From Zerene cesonia (Eukaryota > Arthropoda > Insecta > Lepidoptera > Pieridae): a stretch of DNA of 64,000 bases. The position numbers were made by a program, and so were the translations under genes. Positions 1 to 10,980 of the stretch are shown one piece after another (position 1 is the first letter of the stretch; every line of letters starts with the position of its first letter). The stretch lies in assembly GCF_012273895.1 (NCBI RefSeq), contig NC_052120.1, positions 1,116,001 through 1,180,000 on the forward strand, read 5' to 3'. Under the pieces are notes generated by a model. That model had not been told where the DNA came from. It saw only the letters and a list, made by a program, of their open reading frames with translations, and searched no databases.

Positions 1-77
1 GTCTAACCTCAAAGCAAACACTCATTGACTTCGTTACTTAACAACGCCATCTGCTGGAACTTTAATTATTCGCCAAA

Positions 78-324
78 AATAGTATTATTATTCGCCAATA
101 GATGTCAGGAAGAGTCATAATAAATTGGGACTACTAAAACGCCTCCTATTTGTTAAAAAAGTAAGTTTAAGTCGATAAAACACGAATAAAACACAAATAT
201 GACATTTTCTAAAAACGATTCCTAGCTAGATCGATTTATCGCCCCCGAAATCCCCTATATACTAAATTTCATATATTTATATATACAAGAATTGCTCGTT
301 TAAAGGTATAAGATAAGATTAGGG
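78..324. repeat. Interspersed repeat family I, copy 1
   Basis: Shares long blocks with 14926-15210: the start AAAATAGTATTATTATTC, the block ATATGACATTTTCTAAAAA, the block CCCCTATATACTAAATTTCA and the end ACAAGAATTGCTCGTTTAAA. This copy has an extra block near 105-185 and lacks the segment that precedes the AT tract in the other copy. The family looks like the interior of a Helitron-type element, but no terminus is seen, so the class is uncertain. It abuts a family B Helitron on its right. Confidence 0.6.
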
Positions 325-483
325 ACCAGCGGTCCGTCCCGGCTTCGCCCGTGGTACATATATAGTAATTCTTCCTTAATAAATGGGCTATCTAACACCG
401 AAATAATTTTTCTAATCAGACCCGTAGTTCCTGAGTTTAGTGCGTTCAAAGAAACAAAGTATTCAGCTTCATAATATTAGTAT
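325..483 (-). mobile_element. Helitron-like element family B, near full length
   Basis: Read on the minus strand it starts with ACTAATATTAT, holds the family B interior (GAACGC..., CTCAGGAACTAC) and ends in the GTACCACGGGCGAAGCCGGG block. It aligns along its whole length to 48361-48529 and 60823-60987. The terminal CTAG has decayed to CTGG in this copy (accag on the plus strand). No coding capacity, so non-autonomous. Confidence 0.75.
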
Positions 484-1650
484 AGATTAGTCACGTGTGA
501 TGCAAATTATGTAAATAAAAAATATAATTATTTATTTTTATTTACGTACAATTTTGAACGAGTCATAATGCGATGGGTTTTATTTATTTATGTGATACGT
601 AGGACTCCTCATCAATACATTATGAAAGTCTTTTTTTAAAGCCTTTACTAATTTGTATCCAAATTATGTATTTAATAATTCATAGACTTTTAAATCTTCA
701 TGAATTACTTAATGCCCTAAATCGTTTAATACGGATATTCAATTTGAGAAAGATATTATTGTGATTGTGAACTTACACATTTCCTTTCGATAATTATAAA
801 AACTTTGTATTTTTCTATAAAAAATAATTAATATATGAGATCTAAATCAAACATTTCACAAAGCCTATCCATTCCACCGTAAACCGCCCATCACACCGTT
901 GCATCATCTCTGTATCTAGTTTTAATTCACCATACATTTATACGTCGCATAAATCCAACGTCTCGTGTACATCACTGAGACGTGCGGCCGCAGAGTAGAC
1001 GCCCATAAATCTCCTAGACTGAGTGTTCGCCGTCGCATAACGGGCTGTCTGTCACACCGAAGCGAGCGTCTTGGTGAAATAATACGTGCCGTTAAATTGT
1101 CTTCGCGAATTTGTCTTTTTACGTCTGTGTTATTGTTAGTTTTAGAATGTTATTTTGCAACCTCGAATTTTACAGTGAACATTTTGTATGAAGGTGCTCT
1201 GTTAGGTTTTGCTAGTATTTATATTACTCGTTCAGGGAATAAGTTAAAATAATTAGTGTTTATGACTGTTGTAGAAAATGTTTTAGCTTGTAGATACATG
1301 GATGTATTTTGTTATATTGGCCTCATGTATTTATCATTTCCCCATGAGAATGAAAGAAATTGATATTTGTCGTATATTTTTGGTAATTTTGATCATCATT
1401 ATTTACTATTTTCTTGTGTTTGATTATTTATTCGAAATTTTCATATATTTCTTAATATAACGACGTAAACAGTTAAATAAAAACAAAGATGTACAATTTC
1501 CTAAGAAGAAACGTTTTAAAGTTACTTGTAGGAACTAACATGCTGTATATTGCACTAGTCCTACATCGCGGTTTCACCTGCAAGCAAAGCAACTATTTCT
1601 TTAGCTTATTCGTTAGTCTGGTACATAACCTACATAACTTTCACATATAA
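484..1650. other. AT-rich non-coding stretch
   Basis: No gene or complete repeat seen. A 17-base word, GTCACACCGAAGCGAGC, at 1051-1067 recurs at 2115-2131, which suggests remnants of an unrecognised repeat. The reading frame through 965-1252 lacks an ATG at its start and has no recognisable motif, so it is not called. Confidence 0.5.
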
Positions 1651-1738
1651 TTTGAATTAGTTGGCTAATTTTTGCATGAAAGAGTAACAAACGTACATAC
1701 ATATCCATCCATCCTCACAAACTTGCGCATTTATAACA
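1651..1738 (-). mobile_element. Helitron family A, decayed 5' half
   Basis: Matches the 5' half of family A (GCATGAAAGAGTAACAAAC, then CCTCACAAACTTGCGCATTT). It lies directly against a longer family A copy in the same orientation. It lacks the 3' hairpin and CTAG end. Confidence 0.6.
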
Positions 1739-1739
1739 T

Positions 1740-1954
1740 ACTAGCTGCGCCACGTGGTTTCACCCGCGCTAGTCCGTATTCCGTAGGAATATCGAGATAA
1801 AAAGTTTCCTATATGTATTTCAGTTGTTCAGCTGTCTACGTACCAAATTTCATTGCAATCGGTTCAGTATTTTTTGCGTGAAAGAGCAACAAACACACAC
1901 AGATCCTCACAAACTTTTATAATAACAAATATCGCATTTATAATATTAGTAGGA
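1740..1954 (-). mobile_element. Helitron-like element family A, near full length
   Basis: Family A is about 200 bp, non-coding, and present about 17 times here. Its reading-strand start is TCCTACTAATATTATAAATG, its middle holds CACGCAAAAACTACTGAACC, and it ends with a CGCGG/CCGCG hairpin, about ten bases and CTAGT. A 5' TC, 3' hairpin and CTAGT without terminal inverted repeats are Helitron hallmarks, and small non-autonomous Helitrons of this kind are known in Lepidoptera. This copy has both ends; its hairpin is mutated (CACGTGG) and an insertion of about 12 bases sits near its 5' end. Confidence 0.85.
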
Positions 1955-4114
1955 AGACAAAGTATAACAAAGTATATTAAAGCTTCTCTGATATAAGATG
2001 ACAGCTATCTTGTTACTAATATTCAAAATAGAAAATTGTTAAATTTCTACCCACATTGCTTACAAATCGATGTATTTTTCAATAGTCGGCGCTTCGATTG
2101 TCAGTAGCAGCCTTGTCACACCGAAGCGAGCATTTTGTATTGCAATCGTATGACATTTATAATACAAAACCATTTCGTTTTATATTTCAATGCATACAGT
2201 CTTACTATGGTTCGATAAGCCTCCATCTTTAGTATTTTATTGTTTTTCTTTATGTCTATTGAATCCGAGATAGAAATTGAACCGTCTATATGATGGAAAA
2301 TAACTTTCAAGTTTAATACATAATTTTTTGCTTTATACATATTTTGAATAAACAAGAAATGATGTCAGTGTTCATATAAAAATAATTGTCACATGATGTT
2401 CTTATTAAAAAAAACTTTAAGCTAGCGATACGGCATACGCCATACGGCAATTAAACTAAAATGTAACAATTACTTATCCAGTATCCTCTAGACTAGTTTT
2501 CTTAAGCCCCAGTGCCTAGATGCATAAGCCTTTTTCCAAGACCTAGGCATTTAATGCTAGTCACATCGCAATCGAATTAAGCAGCTACAGGTGCGCTGGA
2601 ATCGACTATAAATTACATTATCTTTCCGACAAATTTAACTGGGCTTCGTGTTTCAGATTTAACAGTTATGTTTTAAATAATGGCGTCGGTTTGTTTTTTA
2701 ACTCGAACGAAAACGAGGGTGTTGATAGTTTTATTTGTTCATTTGTTTGTGCCTGTGTCATTGTTATTTATCTGGCAACGACTAAATTTTTTGTAAATCG
2801 AATGTTAATTTATCAGATGGTTTTAAAGTTTTTGTTTGTTGGAAGTTAATCCGTTTCGGAGGTATCGCTCTAATTAGTATTTTTGTATAATATTATGGGT
2901 AAAATATCATTTCTTTACCACCAATTTCCTGAAAGTATTTCAATATTTACGGTCTTTCGGTAAATCTATAAAATTTCAAATCCTCGTTGTTTACAAATAG
3001 ACAAAAAACCAAGTATGATTACATAATATATGCAGCAATAACAAGTATTCCGTAGCTAATAAACTTGTAGAGAATCAAAATTATTACATTACCTAATGTA
3101 TATTTCGTACGAGGCAAAGACGGCGAATCTCCGCATATCGTTGACAAGACCGGTTAACCGTCTGACAAACGGTTCGGACGTTCCCGAGGTATGTACAACC
3201 GTATAATATGCACATTACCTTCAGATGGAAACTGGCTATCTATTATTTTGACATATTGTTACCGGAATCGAGTTAAATCTGTCACGTGCGGATGACGTAA
3301 TGTTGGATTTATGGTCATACAGAATGTATGAATGTGTATTTTGGGGGATTATAAATATAATAAACAATTGTTGCAATTATATAATAATTGTAACAATTGC
3401 TTTGTCTTAAATTAAGGTTAGGTATTAAATAATAATATATCAAGCTTACTAGAGATAAATAAAGATTTCATTTATAATTATATTTTAATTAAATAGTGTC
3501 AATTTATGTTGCTTAGGTAATAGAAAGATATAGTTCAGTTTCTTGTTTCTAAGTACAACTCTTTCTAAGTACGACTCTTACAATTTTGTTTAATGTATCC
3601 TTCCCAAAGGTTAATTCTATCGCTAGGGTAAACTTTATTAAAGTCGTTTTGTTATGGAAACAGCACATACTATGTATAATATTTCCTTTGTATGTATATG
3701 TATGTACACACAATACCTACACATCAACTGATTCATATTCTAATTAATATTCAAGGTTTAAAATAGATAAGCTTACATGTTAAGCGTATAAACAAAAATA
3801 ATCCATTATATATGGTCTAGGTTCTGTTCCTATGATAATATTTCGTTCCTATATTTTCTATCAATCGGCAGTCAGTATCAGAATGTTTGTATGTAAATAT
3901 TACTATCTGGAGGTCGTAAAAACAAAATGCCTGCTTTATATTCACCAGCCCTGCGGCATCCTGGGAAAACGAATCTCATAGTTGGGGTATGTGGGAATAT
4001 GTACTTGATATGATCGGTTCTTCAATGCGTAATCACGTGTGTATTGGTGGGAGAGTCTCTGTGTTTGTTTATTAAATACTAGCATTTAATCTTGACTAAT
4101 ACAAGCGGACTATA
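1955..4114. other. AT-rich non-coding stretch
   Basis: No gene seen. It holds an E-box (CACGTG, 3283-3288) next to a CRE-like TGACGTAA (3293-3300), and a hairpin with 16-base arms at 3365-3380 and 3384-3399 (one mismatch, three-base loop) rich in ACAATTG words. Confidence 0.5.
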
Positions 4115-4308
4115 TATAGCTATAGAGCCCGAAGAAAATCATGATAAGCCCGGGGTTTTACCGGCAAATTTGTTCCGTCCTTAAATCGATTCCGAGATAA
4201 AAACTACACTATGTCCTTTCATAGGTCTCCGACTATCTCTGTATCAAATTTCAACAAAATCGATACAGCCGTTCTTAAGTTATATATAGTTCAACTATAT
4301 ATAACTTA
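4115..4308 (-). mobile_element. Degenerate Helitron-like fragment
   Basis: Carries the usual interior of lepidopteran Helitrons on the minus strand (GATAAAAACTACACTATGTC, ATCAAATTTCAACAAAATCG). The end at 4276-4308 is a perfect palindrome, arms 4276-4291 and 4293-4308 around one base. Neither terminus is well kept. Confidence 0.4.
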
Positions 4309-4334
4309 GGCTTTCTTTTATGTATGTCTAGAGT

Positions 4335-4400
4335 AATAAAGTTTTCGAGTTTGTTTGTTTGTTTGATTGATTGAACGCGCTCATCTCAGGAGCTAGGTAC
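4335..4400 (+). mobile_element. Helitron family B, 5' fragment
   Basis: TAATAAAGTTTTCGAGTTTG followed by repeated TTTG and GAACGCGCTCATCTCAGGAG, matching the 5' third of family B. The 3' two thirds are missing. Confidence 0.5.
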
Positions 4401-4783
4401 TGATGAAAATTAATTATGTGCTGGGTTGATAACAAAAAAATAGTAGGAAATAATTATAAAATATAATAAATGAAATAAATTGTTATAAAATAAGGCCAAA
4501 AAATAAAAAATTATAAAATCACTATATACTATACGACTAAGGCTGGTTATGAATTTACGTTATTTACGCTATGAACTATTCAAATTTGATTTCAATACAG
4601 TTTTGATTGAAATATCAAAGTTAACTAACGCGATTCGCGGGTAACCTCATCAGGTCTTCAATCAAGCCATGTTTAATTTCAATCACATGCACCGCTGCCC
4701 GCGTAATTGCATGCCACCATGCTAATCGTAAATAAACAGCGATGCAGTACAGATAACATGAGCTATTTGTATATTTGTATATT

Positions 4784-5060
4784 TCTAGATTTTGCCCGCG
4801 GCTTCGTTGCGGTAAATTCGGAGAAAACCCCTGTCCCTGTACCGTGAAGATTTGCCGCTAGCTTTGTAATATCTAAATTCCTAGACTATATTTTACGTAA
4901 TAATTCAAAAACCACAAAAATAACACATCTCCATATAATGGATGTAATTATACATGTAAACAATCCTTTTCAATCATTCTATCCATTAAAAAAAAACCAT
5001 CAAAATCCGTTGGGCAGTTTTAAAGATTTAAGCATACATATGTCCCTCACATAGGGACAG
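4784..5060 (-). mobile_element. Helitron-like element, degenerate
   Basis: Starts (plus-strand view) with CTAG and TTTTGCCCGCGGCTTCG, the reverse of a Helitron 3' end, and later has CCATCAAAATCCGTTGGGCA and GGGACAGAGAAAGCGACTTT, the usual 5'-side words. Not one of families A, B or J. Confidence 0.5.
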
Positions 5061-5304
5061 AGAAAGCGACTTTGTTTTATACCATGTAGTGATAGTGATT
5101 ATTTATAGAAATGTAATTGATTAAATTACTTGAAAAGTTCAAAGGAAACTTCTAGATGTTCATTGTAATAAAATGCTTTTAAGTTAAGTGGCCCCTTACT
5201 AATTAAAAAAAATCAGTCAAGCGCGAGTCGTCCTCGTGATAGATTCCGTATAAATAATTTAAAGAGCATCTGAAAAAAAATTGTTGTCTATCACAACCTT
5301 TTTT

Positions 5305-5493
5305 GCCCCGCGGTTTCATCTGCGTAAGTCCGTATTCCATAGGAATATCGGGATAAAAAGTTACCTATATGTTATTCCAGTTGTCGAGCTGTCTATGTAC
5401 CAAATTTCATTGCAATCGGTTCAGTAGTCTTTGCGTGAAAGAGCTACAAACACACACACACATCCTTACAAACTTTTGCATTTATTAGTAGGA
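5305..5493 (-). mobile_element. Helitron family A, lacking the CTAG end
   Basis: Matches family A from its 5' end to the GC-rich 3' block (GCCCCGCGGTTTCATC) but the terminal CTAGT is absent, so it is truncated or decayed at the 3' end. Confidence 0.8.
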
Positions 5494-5982
5494 TTAATTT
5501 AGCAACAAAAATATCAATATGCTTTTTTGTATGTAAATTAACAATATAAATAAGTTTTAAAAAAAGCAAAATTTGCTGTTAAGGCGAAGATTGGAATTGT
5601 GATCTAATTTGTTAGAAAGTTTACATATTTTAATGAAAATTCACAAGTATTTATTACGTTGAAACCGTGCATCACAGTTCATCGCTTTATCTACTTTAAT
5701 TTCAGCGGGGCATGTCAGCAATTTCCTATAATATAAAGTTCACGAAACTGTATAGATTAAAATTGGTTATAGTTTAGCGCAGCGGGTTTTTTAATATATG
5801 CAAGATTCTCGTCGAGAGCATTCTACTCCAGTTTTCCATTATCATAGGTAAATATTGGCCTTTGTTCTTATTAGGGAATTTTAATCACATTATTTTTGAA
5901 ACTAGATCACGGTGCAAATGAAAGGTGTGACAGTTTTATAATAAATATGATCTGTATTTATTTATTATTTCTACGATATACA

Positions 5983-6144
5983 ATACTAATATGCGAAAGT
6001 TTATAAGGATGTGTGTGTGTGTTTGTTGCTCTTTCACGCACAAACTACTTAACCGATTGCAATGAAATTTGGTACGTAGACTTTTATCCCGATATTCCTA
6101 CGGGATACGGACTTATGCGGGTGAAACCTCGGGGTGCAGCTAGT
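5983..6144 (+). mobile_element. Helitron family A, internally deleted
   Basis: Begins near TACTAATATGCGAAAG and ends GGGGTGCAGCTAGT. About 30 bases are missing between GTACGTAGAC and TTTTATCCCG, and the 3' hairpin has one mismatch (CCTCGG). Confidence 0.8.
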
Positions 6145-6173
6145 AGACTATAATTTAATTAAGAAACATAATA

Positions 6174-6601
6174 CAGTGAAACTTGGTTAAGTGGGACCTG
6201 GATAAGTGAGAAACCTCCATAACTGGAACTCATGCTGAGGTCCCAACACTTTGGCACTGAATTACCTCTGTTAGTGGGACGAGGTAAACCTCTATATCTG
6301 GGATTTGTTCTTTCGATTTATCATCATAGTTACCTCTATAACTGAGACAGCGAGTAAATTTTATATGCTTAAACCTCTGTAACTGAGATAATATTGTTTG
6401 TTTACTCATTCTTATTCTACCCACAAATTCCACACGTAATTTTAAGTACGTAAGTACAAATTTTGAGCTTCAATTACCTCTGTAAATGAGACAGATATTG
6501 ATTTATACCTGTATATCTGAGACACTGGGTAAGTGGAATACCTCTATAAGTGAAACGACATTGCAGGTCCCTTGGATGTCTCACTTAACCAGGTTTCACT
6601 G
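6174..6601. mobile_element. pogo/Tigger-like MITE with internal TIR-like motifs
   Basis: A 428-bp element between two TA dinucleotides (6172-6173 and 6602-6603), the TA target duplication of Tc1/mariner-pogo elements. The ends are inverted repeats of about 24 bases: CAGTGAAACTTGGTTAAGTG at left, and the complement of the right end reads CAGTGAAACCTGGTTAAGTG. CAGT-starting ends with TA target sites are typical of the pogo/Tigger group. Between the ends the motif ACCTCTRTAACTGAGAC recurs about ten times in one orientation (starts near 6196, 6213, 6264, 6288, 6332, 6373, 6476, 6507, 6524, 6540) and resembles the inner part of the TIR. No transposase is encoded. Confidence 0.75.
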
Positions 6602-6654
6602 TATCAGCATTTGAATTAACAAGATCATTGTTATAATGATGAGTTAACCGAGTA

Positions 6655-6770
6655 CATTAGACGGCGTCCATTTTGCAAATCACGTACGCGTCACGTATAG
6701 CGTCACGTCACGCGTGACGTCATTTGTCACGCTGTCATCGGCTCTCCCAGAGGCTCGGCGAACAATGTGA
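6655..6770. promoter_or_regulatory. CpG-rich patch with CRE-type palindrome
   Basis: A locally GC-rich patch in AT-rich sequence holding a perfect 16-base palindrome, ACGTCACGCGTGACGT (6705-6720), that overlaps a consensus CRE, TGACGTCA (6715-6722), with further CGTCA half sites just upstream. bZIP factors of the CREB/ATF class bind such sites. Whether it drives a promoter cannot be told from sequence. Confidence 0.3.
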
Positions 6771-6915
6771 GGCATGTTACGTGTTATATTGTCATCGAAC
6801 GTGTTACATTCTGACGGGGCTTTATGTGCTATTTGGCTTGAAGGTAGTCTCAGGGGTTTTGTGTATCATAATGTATAATTATATTATATATTATATTATA
6901 TTGTTTTATTATATT

Positions 6916-7059
6916 ATAAAAAGTTGCTTATATGTTATTCCAGTTATCCAGCTGTCTAGATACCAAATTTCATTGCAATCGGTTCAGTAGTTTTTGCGTG
7001 AAAGAGCAACAAACACACACACACCCTTACAAACATTCGCATTTATAGTATTAGTAGGA
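6916..7059 (-). mobile_element. Helitron family A, 3' truncated
   Basis: Keeps the 5' two thirds of family A. The 3' GC-rich end is replaced by a simple TTATA-rich tract. The 5' terminus is doubled (TAGTAGGATAGTAGGA on the plus strand). Confidence 0.75.
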
Positions 7060-7071
7060 TAGTAGGATTTA

Positions 7072-7255
7072 CTGCCATAAGCGGGTAACGGATCTGGTGG
7101 TTCACTTGATGGTAAGCGATCACCACCGCCCATGAACATTCGTAGAGGTAGTGCTTTTGCGATGGCTGTGCCTGCTTTAAGGGGAAAGGGTTAGAAAAGG
7201 ATTAACGACTGGATTGAAGGAATAGACTGGGAAGGGTGAGGAAAAGAAAACGGGT
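7072..7255 (-). repeat. Lepidopteran retroposon family H, copy 1
   Basis: Minus-strand sense. Contains GATGGTAAGCGATCACCACC and GCCCATGAACATTCG, then GGGAAGGGTGAGGAAAAG. Family H occurs about eight times here; better copies end in an A-rich tail, which points to a retroposon (SINE or LINE 3' end). No flanking duplication was found for this copy. Confidence 0.6.
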
Positions 7256-9250
7256 ATTATTTATTAGAAAGTTTTGATGTCTAATGATGATTTTTTCATT
7301 CAAGCATTAATGACATTAATAGGGATTATATTGGCGATAAATTATTTAGAAATTACCCTGTGGCTTTAGTCACGTGGTGATTGGTTTAAAGGAGCCCATG
7401 TTTCCGTTAAGTATATAGTTACATGAATGCATTCGTTACGTATAAGCTATTTATGATGAAAATATAAAGATTTAAATAATTTTCCAGATAATATGAACCA
7501 ACGAAAATCTCTTTATGAAGGAAAATAAACAAATCGAAGATTGCGAGTATTTAGCATTGAACGAAGAAAAACCTTCTAGGTCCTAAGGTTTATAATCTTT
7601 GTTACATATAAATTCGTGTAATGAAAAATTTCAAGAATAACGTGTTCCAGACAGAAAGTTCTAGCAACGTGAGATTAAAGAAATGGGATTAGTCCGTAGT
7701 TCAAGCTTTCTTGCCCCTTGAATGTGAAATTTAAGTTGCATCCAGCCGGTAACATCAAACTTTGTCATGAATTCATTAAAAACTCCTTCGTTTAATGTTT
7801 AACAATGTTGCTATCAAGCCTTTATTTCATATCTGCAATGTAACTCGAAATTTAATAAATTTAAGCTAATGAAAAGGATTGTAGAAATGAAAAGATGTTT
7901 GTTTAAAGTGATTAATTGTGACTTGTTTTATTTGTTAAATATATAAACAATTATGTTATACCATTAAAGCAGTACGCAACAGTGCGCACGTTTTTGAGCA
8001 ATAACAATTAAAATTACAATAAAAGAATTTAAATTTACAATAAACACGTTTCGTTACATTTCACATTATATAATGATGAATTATCTATTTACATGGCATT
8101 TACATAAAGGTGAATGCGCTAAACACCTTTCCACATAACATTACTCTTACAAAGTGAACCTGACAAAGATTTAAATGTTCTTTCTAGTAACTTTTACCTA
8201 AACAGCCCGCCTCTGTACACTTAAGCACACAATTTATCTCACAAAGGAAGTGTTGCGTTACAAGAAACTGTTTAAAAATTCAAAACGTGTTTTGGCTTTT
8301 TTAAACTCATTTCTCGGCCACAATACCTTGGCATAGGTTCAGGTTCCCTTATAAAGGGATTTGCTAGAGGTTTGGAAGTTATTTATATAAAATATTTCAG
8401 TGTTTAGATCATATTTCGTATTATTATTTGAATAAAAACTTTAAATAAGTGCTACGAATACTTCATTGTACATATGTCGTATAAATCATTGAAACATATT
8501 TTGTCAGTAATGTAATAATGGAAATATTATTAACGTTCTTTTATGCTGCGGAAGCATAAATCCGTTGAATTAGAAAATGAAGATTTTCTATCACTATTCA
8601 ACCTTTTTCAAGCCTAATGGTATGAAAATGTTCAATTGCACCACACGAAAAAATCTAAAATTTTGTTAATACGGTTTCAAATCATAATCTTTGTTTGACA
8701 AAATTTAATAAATCATTTTCCAATTGGGCGTCAGACTCGCTACACTAAGTAAGAGCAACTGCATGATCTCTGAAAATTTAACTTTCTGTCTAATACGGTT
8801 CATGAGACACCGATAGACAGATAGACGGATTGCGAAGTAATAGGATCCTGTTTTAAGTAAGCAATTCTAAAAAAGGTGCTTCCTAAAACATCAGATAACT
8901 ATAATATGTTTGTCAATATTATACTGACACACTGTTACCCCATACATGAATAATTGCTAATACTCAATATAATACAAGTTTAGCTGAAAAACAATACATA
9001 AACAATAGTCCAGTAGTTAATTAGCAACAGCAAACACGAGAAACAAAGATCTTAATACGAGTTAATCCGCGCAAGGTGGACACTGCAGACGTGGAGAGTG
9101 CGCGCGTGATCTGACTCAAAAGTTTAATAACGCTATGAAAGTAGCGTTTTATTGCATTTTATTTTGATTCAGTGATGACATCAGTTTATAATTAACTAGC
9201 CCTAACTAAGCTATCATGTGGCGTCACTCGCGTGATACCTACCCGGTAAT
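7256..9250. other. AT-rich non-coding stretch
   Basis: No gene, complete repeat or RNA gene recognised. A small perfect hairpin, AACGCT/AGCGTT, lies near 9128-9147. Confidence 0.5.
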
Positions 9251-9522
9251 AAAAAAAAGGAGTGTGTGCGATTCACACACGATAATGGTGAAACTTTCGG
9301 AAATCGACAAAAGAATGAGATGAATATAACAAGGGTATAATTACAAAGTTTATTTGTTTTTGAAAGAAGAGAGACCGATAATATAAAATAGTATGTATAT
9401 TTCTGTCTCATTCTATGCCGGCTTCATTCTACACATTTTTATATTTGTGTCTCTTACCTGTCGTTTTTTCCGTTGCATCAGGTTTGAAATCAGAACGATT
9501 CTAAATAAGTTTCACTTCAAAA
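9251..9522 (+). mobile_element. MITE-like repeat family G, copy 1
   Basis: Starts with an A-rich run and a GTGTGTG/CACACAC hairpin (9263-9280), then GGTGAAACTTTC. It ends AAGTTTCACTTCAAAA. The subterminal GAAGTGAAACTT/AAGTTTCACTTC inverted repeat is clearest in copies 2 and 3 (47525-47745 and 49049-49270). No coding capacity. The complement of 9450-9470 contains the strong splice-donor word ACAGGTAAGAG. Confidence 0.65.
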
Positions 9523-9663
9523 GCCTGTGTGATGATGAATGATTCAATAGGAAGGTTTATATTTACAATAACAATATAAACTACTCCGAATTTAACGCGT
9601 GCGAGTTCATAATCGAGTTTATAACGTCTTTGATTTGAACAATATCACTATTTTTTTAAATTT

Positions 9664-9860
9664 AAAAACTTTTTAACGGATTTTGAACGCGATTTTTACA
9701 TTATATTATTAACCCAACGTGTCTCCCCGTGACCACGCTCGCTGTAAAGTGTTCGAAACGTCGGGTTAATAATATAATAAATCGCGTTTAAAATCCGTTA
9801 AAAAGTTTTTAATTTCTAAATGTATAACATTCGCGTGAAATCAAACACAAGAAAATGCTA
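9664..9860 (+). repeat. Foldback repeat family F, two-armed copy
   Basis: Arms at about 9664-9720 and 9759-9810 are inverted copies (AAAAACTTTTTAACGGATTT at left; AAATCCGTTAAAAAGTTTTT at right) around a 38-base core with GTGACCACGCTCGCTGTAAA. The right side goes on through AATTTCTAAATGTATAACAT to about 9860. The other four copies carry only one arm plus the core, so this is either the complete form or a derived foldback. Confidence 0.7.
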
Positions 9861-10768
9861 GTATTATTTTTCTCAAACACTGCGCGTTTCCCGGCCACAG
9901 CAGTCTTAATTTCGTCTCGTCTAGTCACCTACGTACCTAATGTTTGTGCTGTATTGTACACATCTTGCTCTAAGTGCTTGTGTTTAGTACGAACACATAA
10001 TTAAGTTTTCATGCCGTAGTTTAGATTTAATTAAAGAGTAATGCGACTCTGTCTGATTGAGATGTGGTCTGTTTGTTATTAAATTAAAGGCTGTGAATTA
10101 CTGATATTTGGGAAGCGGAAACGTTTCGTCAATGAGATTATAAGACCGTTTATTAGTATGTTTAAATTAAACATTTATTCTATAATATTATTTAGTGCAT
10201 GCACCCAATACCTGTGAGTACATTATACTCATTCGGTAATCGATTTTCTTTATAAAATGTCTCTGCTTTACCGTTTCAGACTTATGTAAAGATCTCATTT
10301 TTAGAATATCGTTTTCAAAGTTAGAAGCTAAAATTTTCTTGGGTATTTTTGCATATTTTGACTTTACTGTGGGGAGCTGGGATCCTTTGAATCTTCAGGT
10401 AAATATAATAATTTCCTCTTTATTCATAGAGCGAGTGGAAGATGTCACTTGCTTGAATATTATTTTTATAATATAATTGTCATACGACCTACTTCTTTTT
10501 AACGGTTTTTACCTATTGCAGCAGTGCAAATATTCATATAAATACAAATGAAAACATTACATTATTAATTCACATTCAATCAAATAATTATAGTATCAAA
10601 TTGTAGATAATATTCATGACAAAGTGTATGTTTCCAAACTCCCCTGAAACGTTTTATTATGTATTTTGTGTATCTATACACGTTTACGGTGAGTCTGAGA
10701 ATAAACGTTTGTCGCACCTGCCCATAACCAAAGGATGTGTAAGAACGATCGATTAGTTTTATATTATG
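9861..10768. other. AT-rich non-coding stretch
   Basis: No gene or recognisable repeat. Confidence 0.5.
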
Positions 10769-10980
10769 ACTAGCTGTTTTCCACAGCCTCGCTGTCACTG
10801 TCCGCACGGTATTAATAAATTTTCGTAATACAAACTTTCATCCCCTATGTCATCCTCTTGGGGGTAGAATTTATCAAAATCCTAGAGGATACCTACGTCA
10901 TAACATCTACTTGCATGCCAAATTTCAGCCCCATCCGTCCATTGGTTTGGGCTGTGCGTTACAGTCTCCAGTTACATACT
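10769..10980 (-). mobile_element. Helitron-like element, unassigned family
   Basis: Plus-strand view starts ACTAGCTGTTTTCCACAGCC and includes AAACTTTCATCCCCTATG and CCAAATTTCAGCCCCATCCG, the order of words usual in lepidopteran Helitrons. The 3' hairpin has decayed. Confidence 0.5.

Noticed and set aside
6230..6433. 67-codon minus-strand frame
   Set aside because: It lies wholly inside the pogo-like MITE and follows its internal motif repeats.
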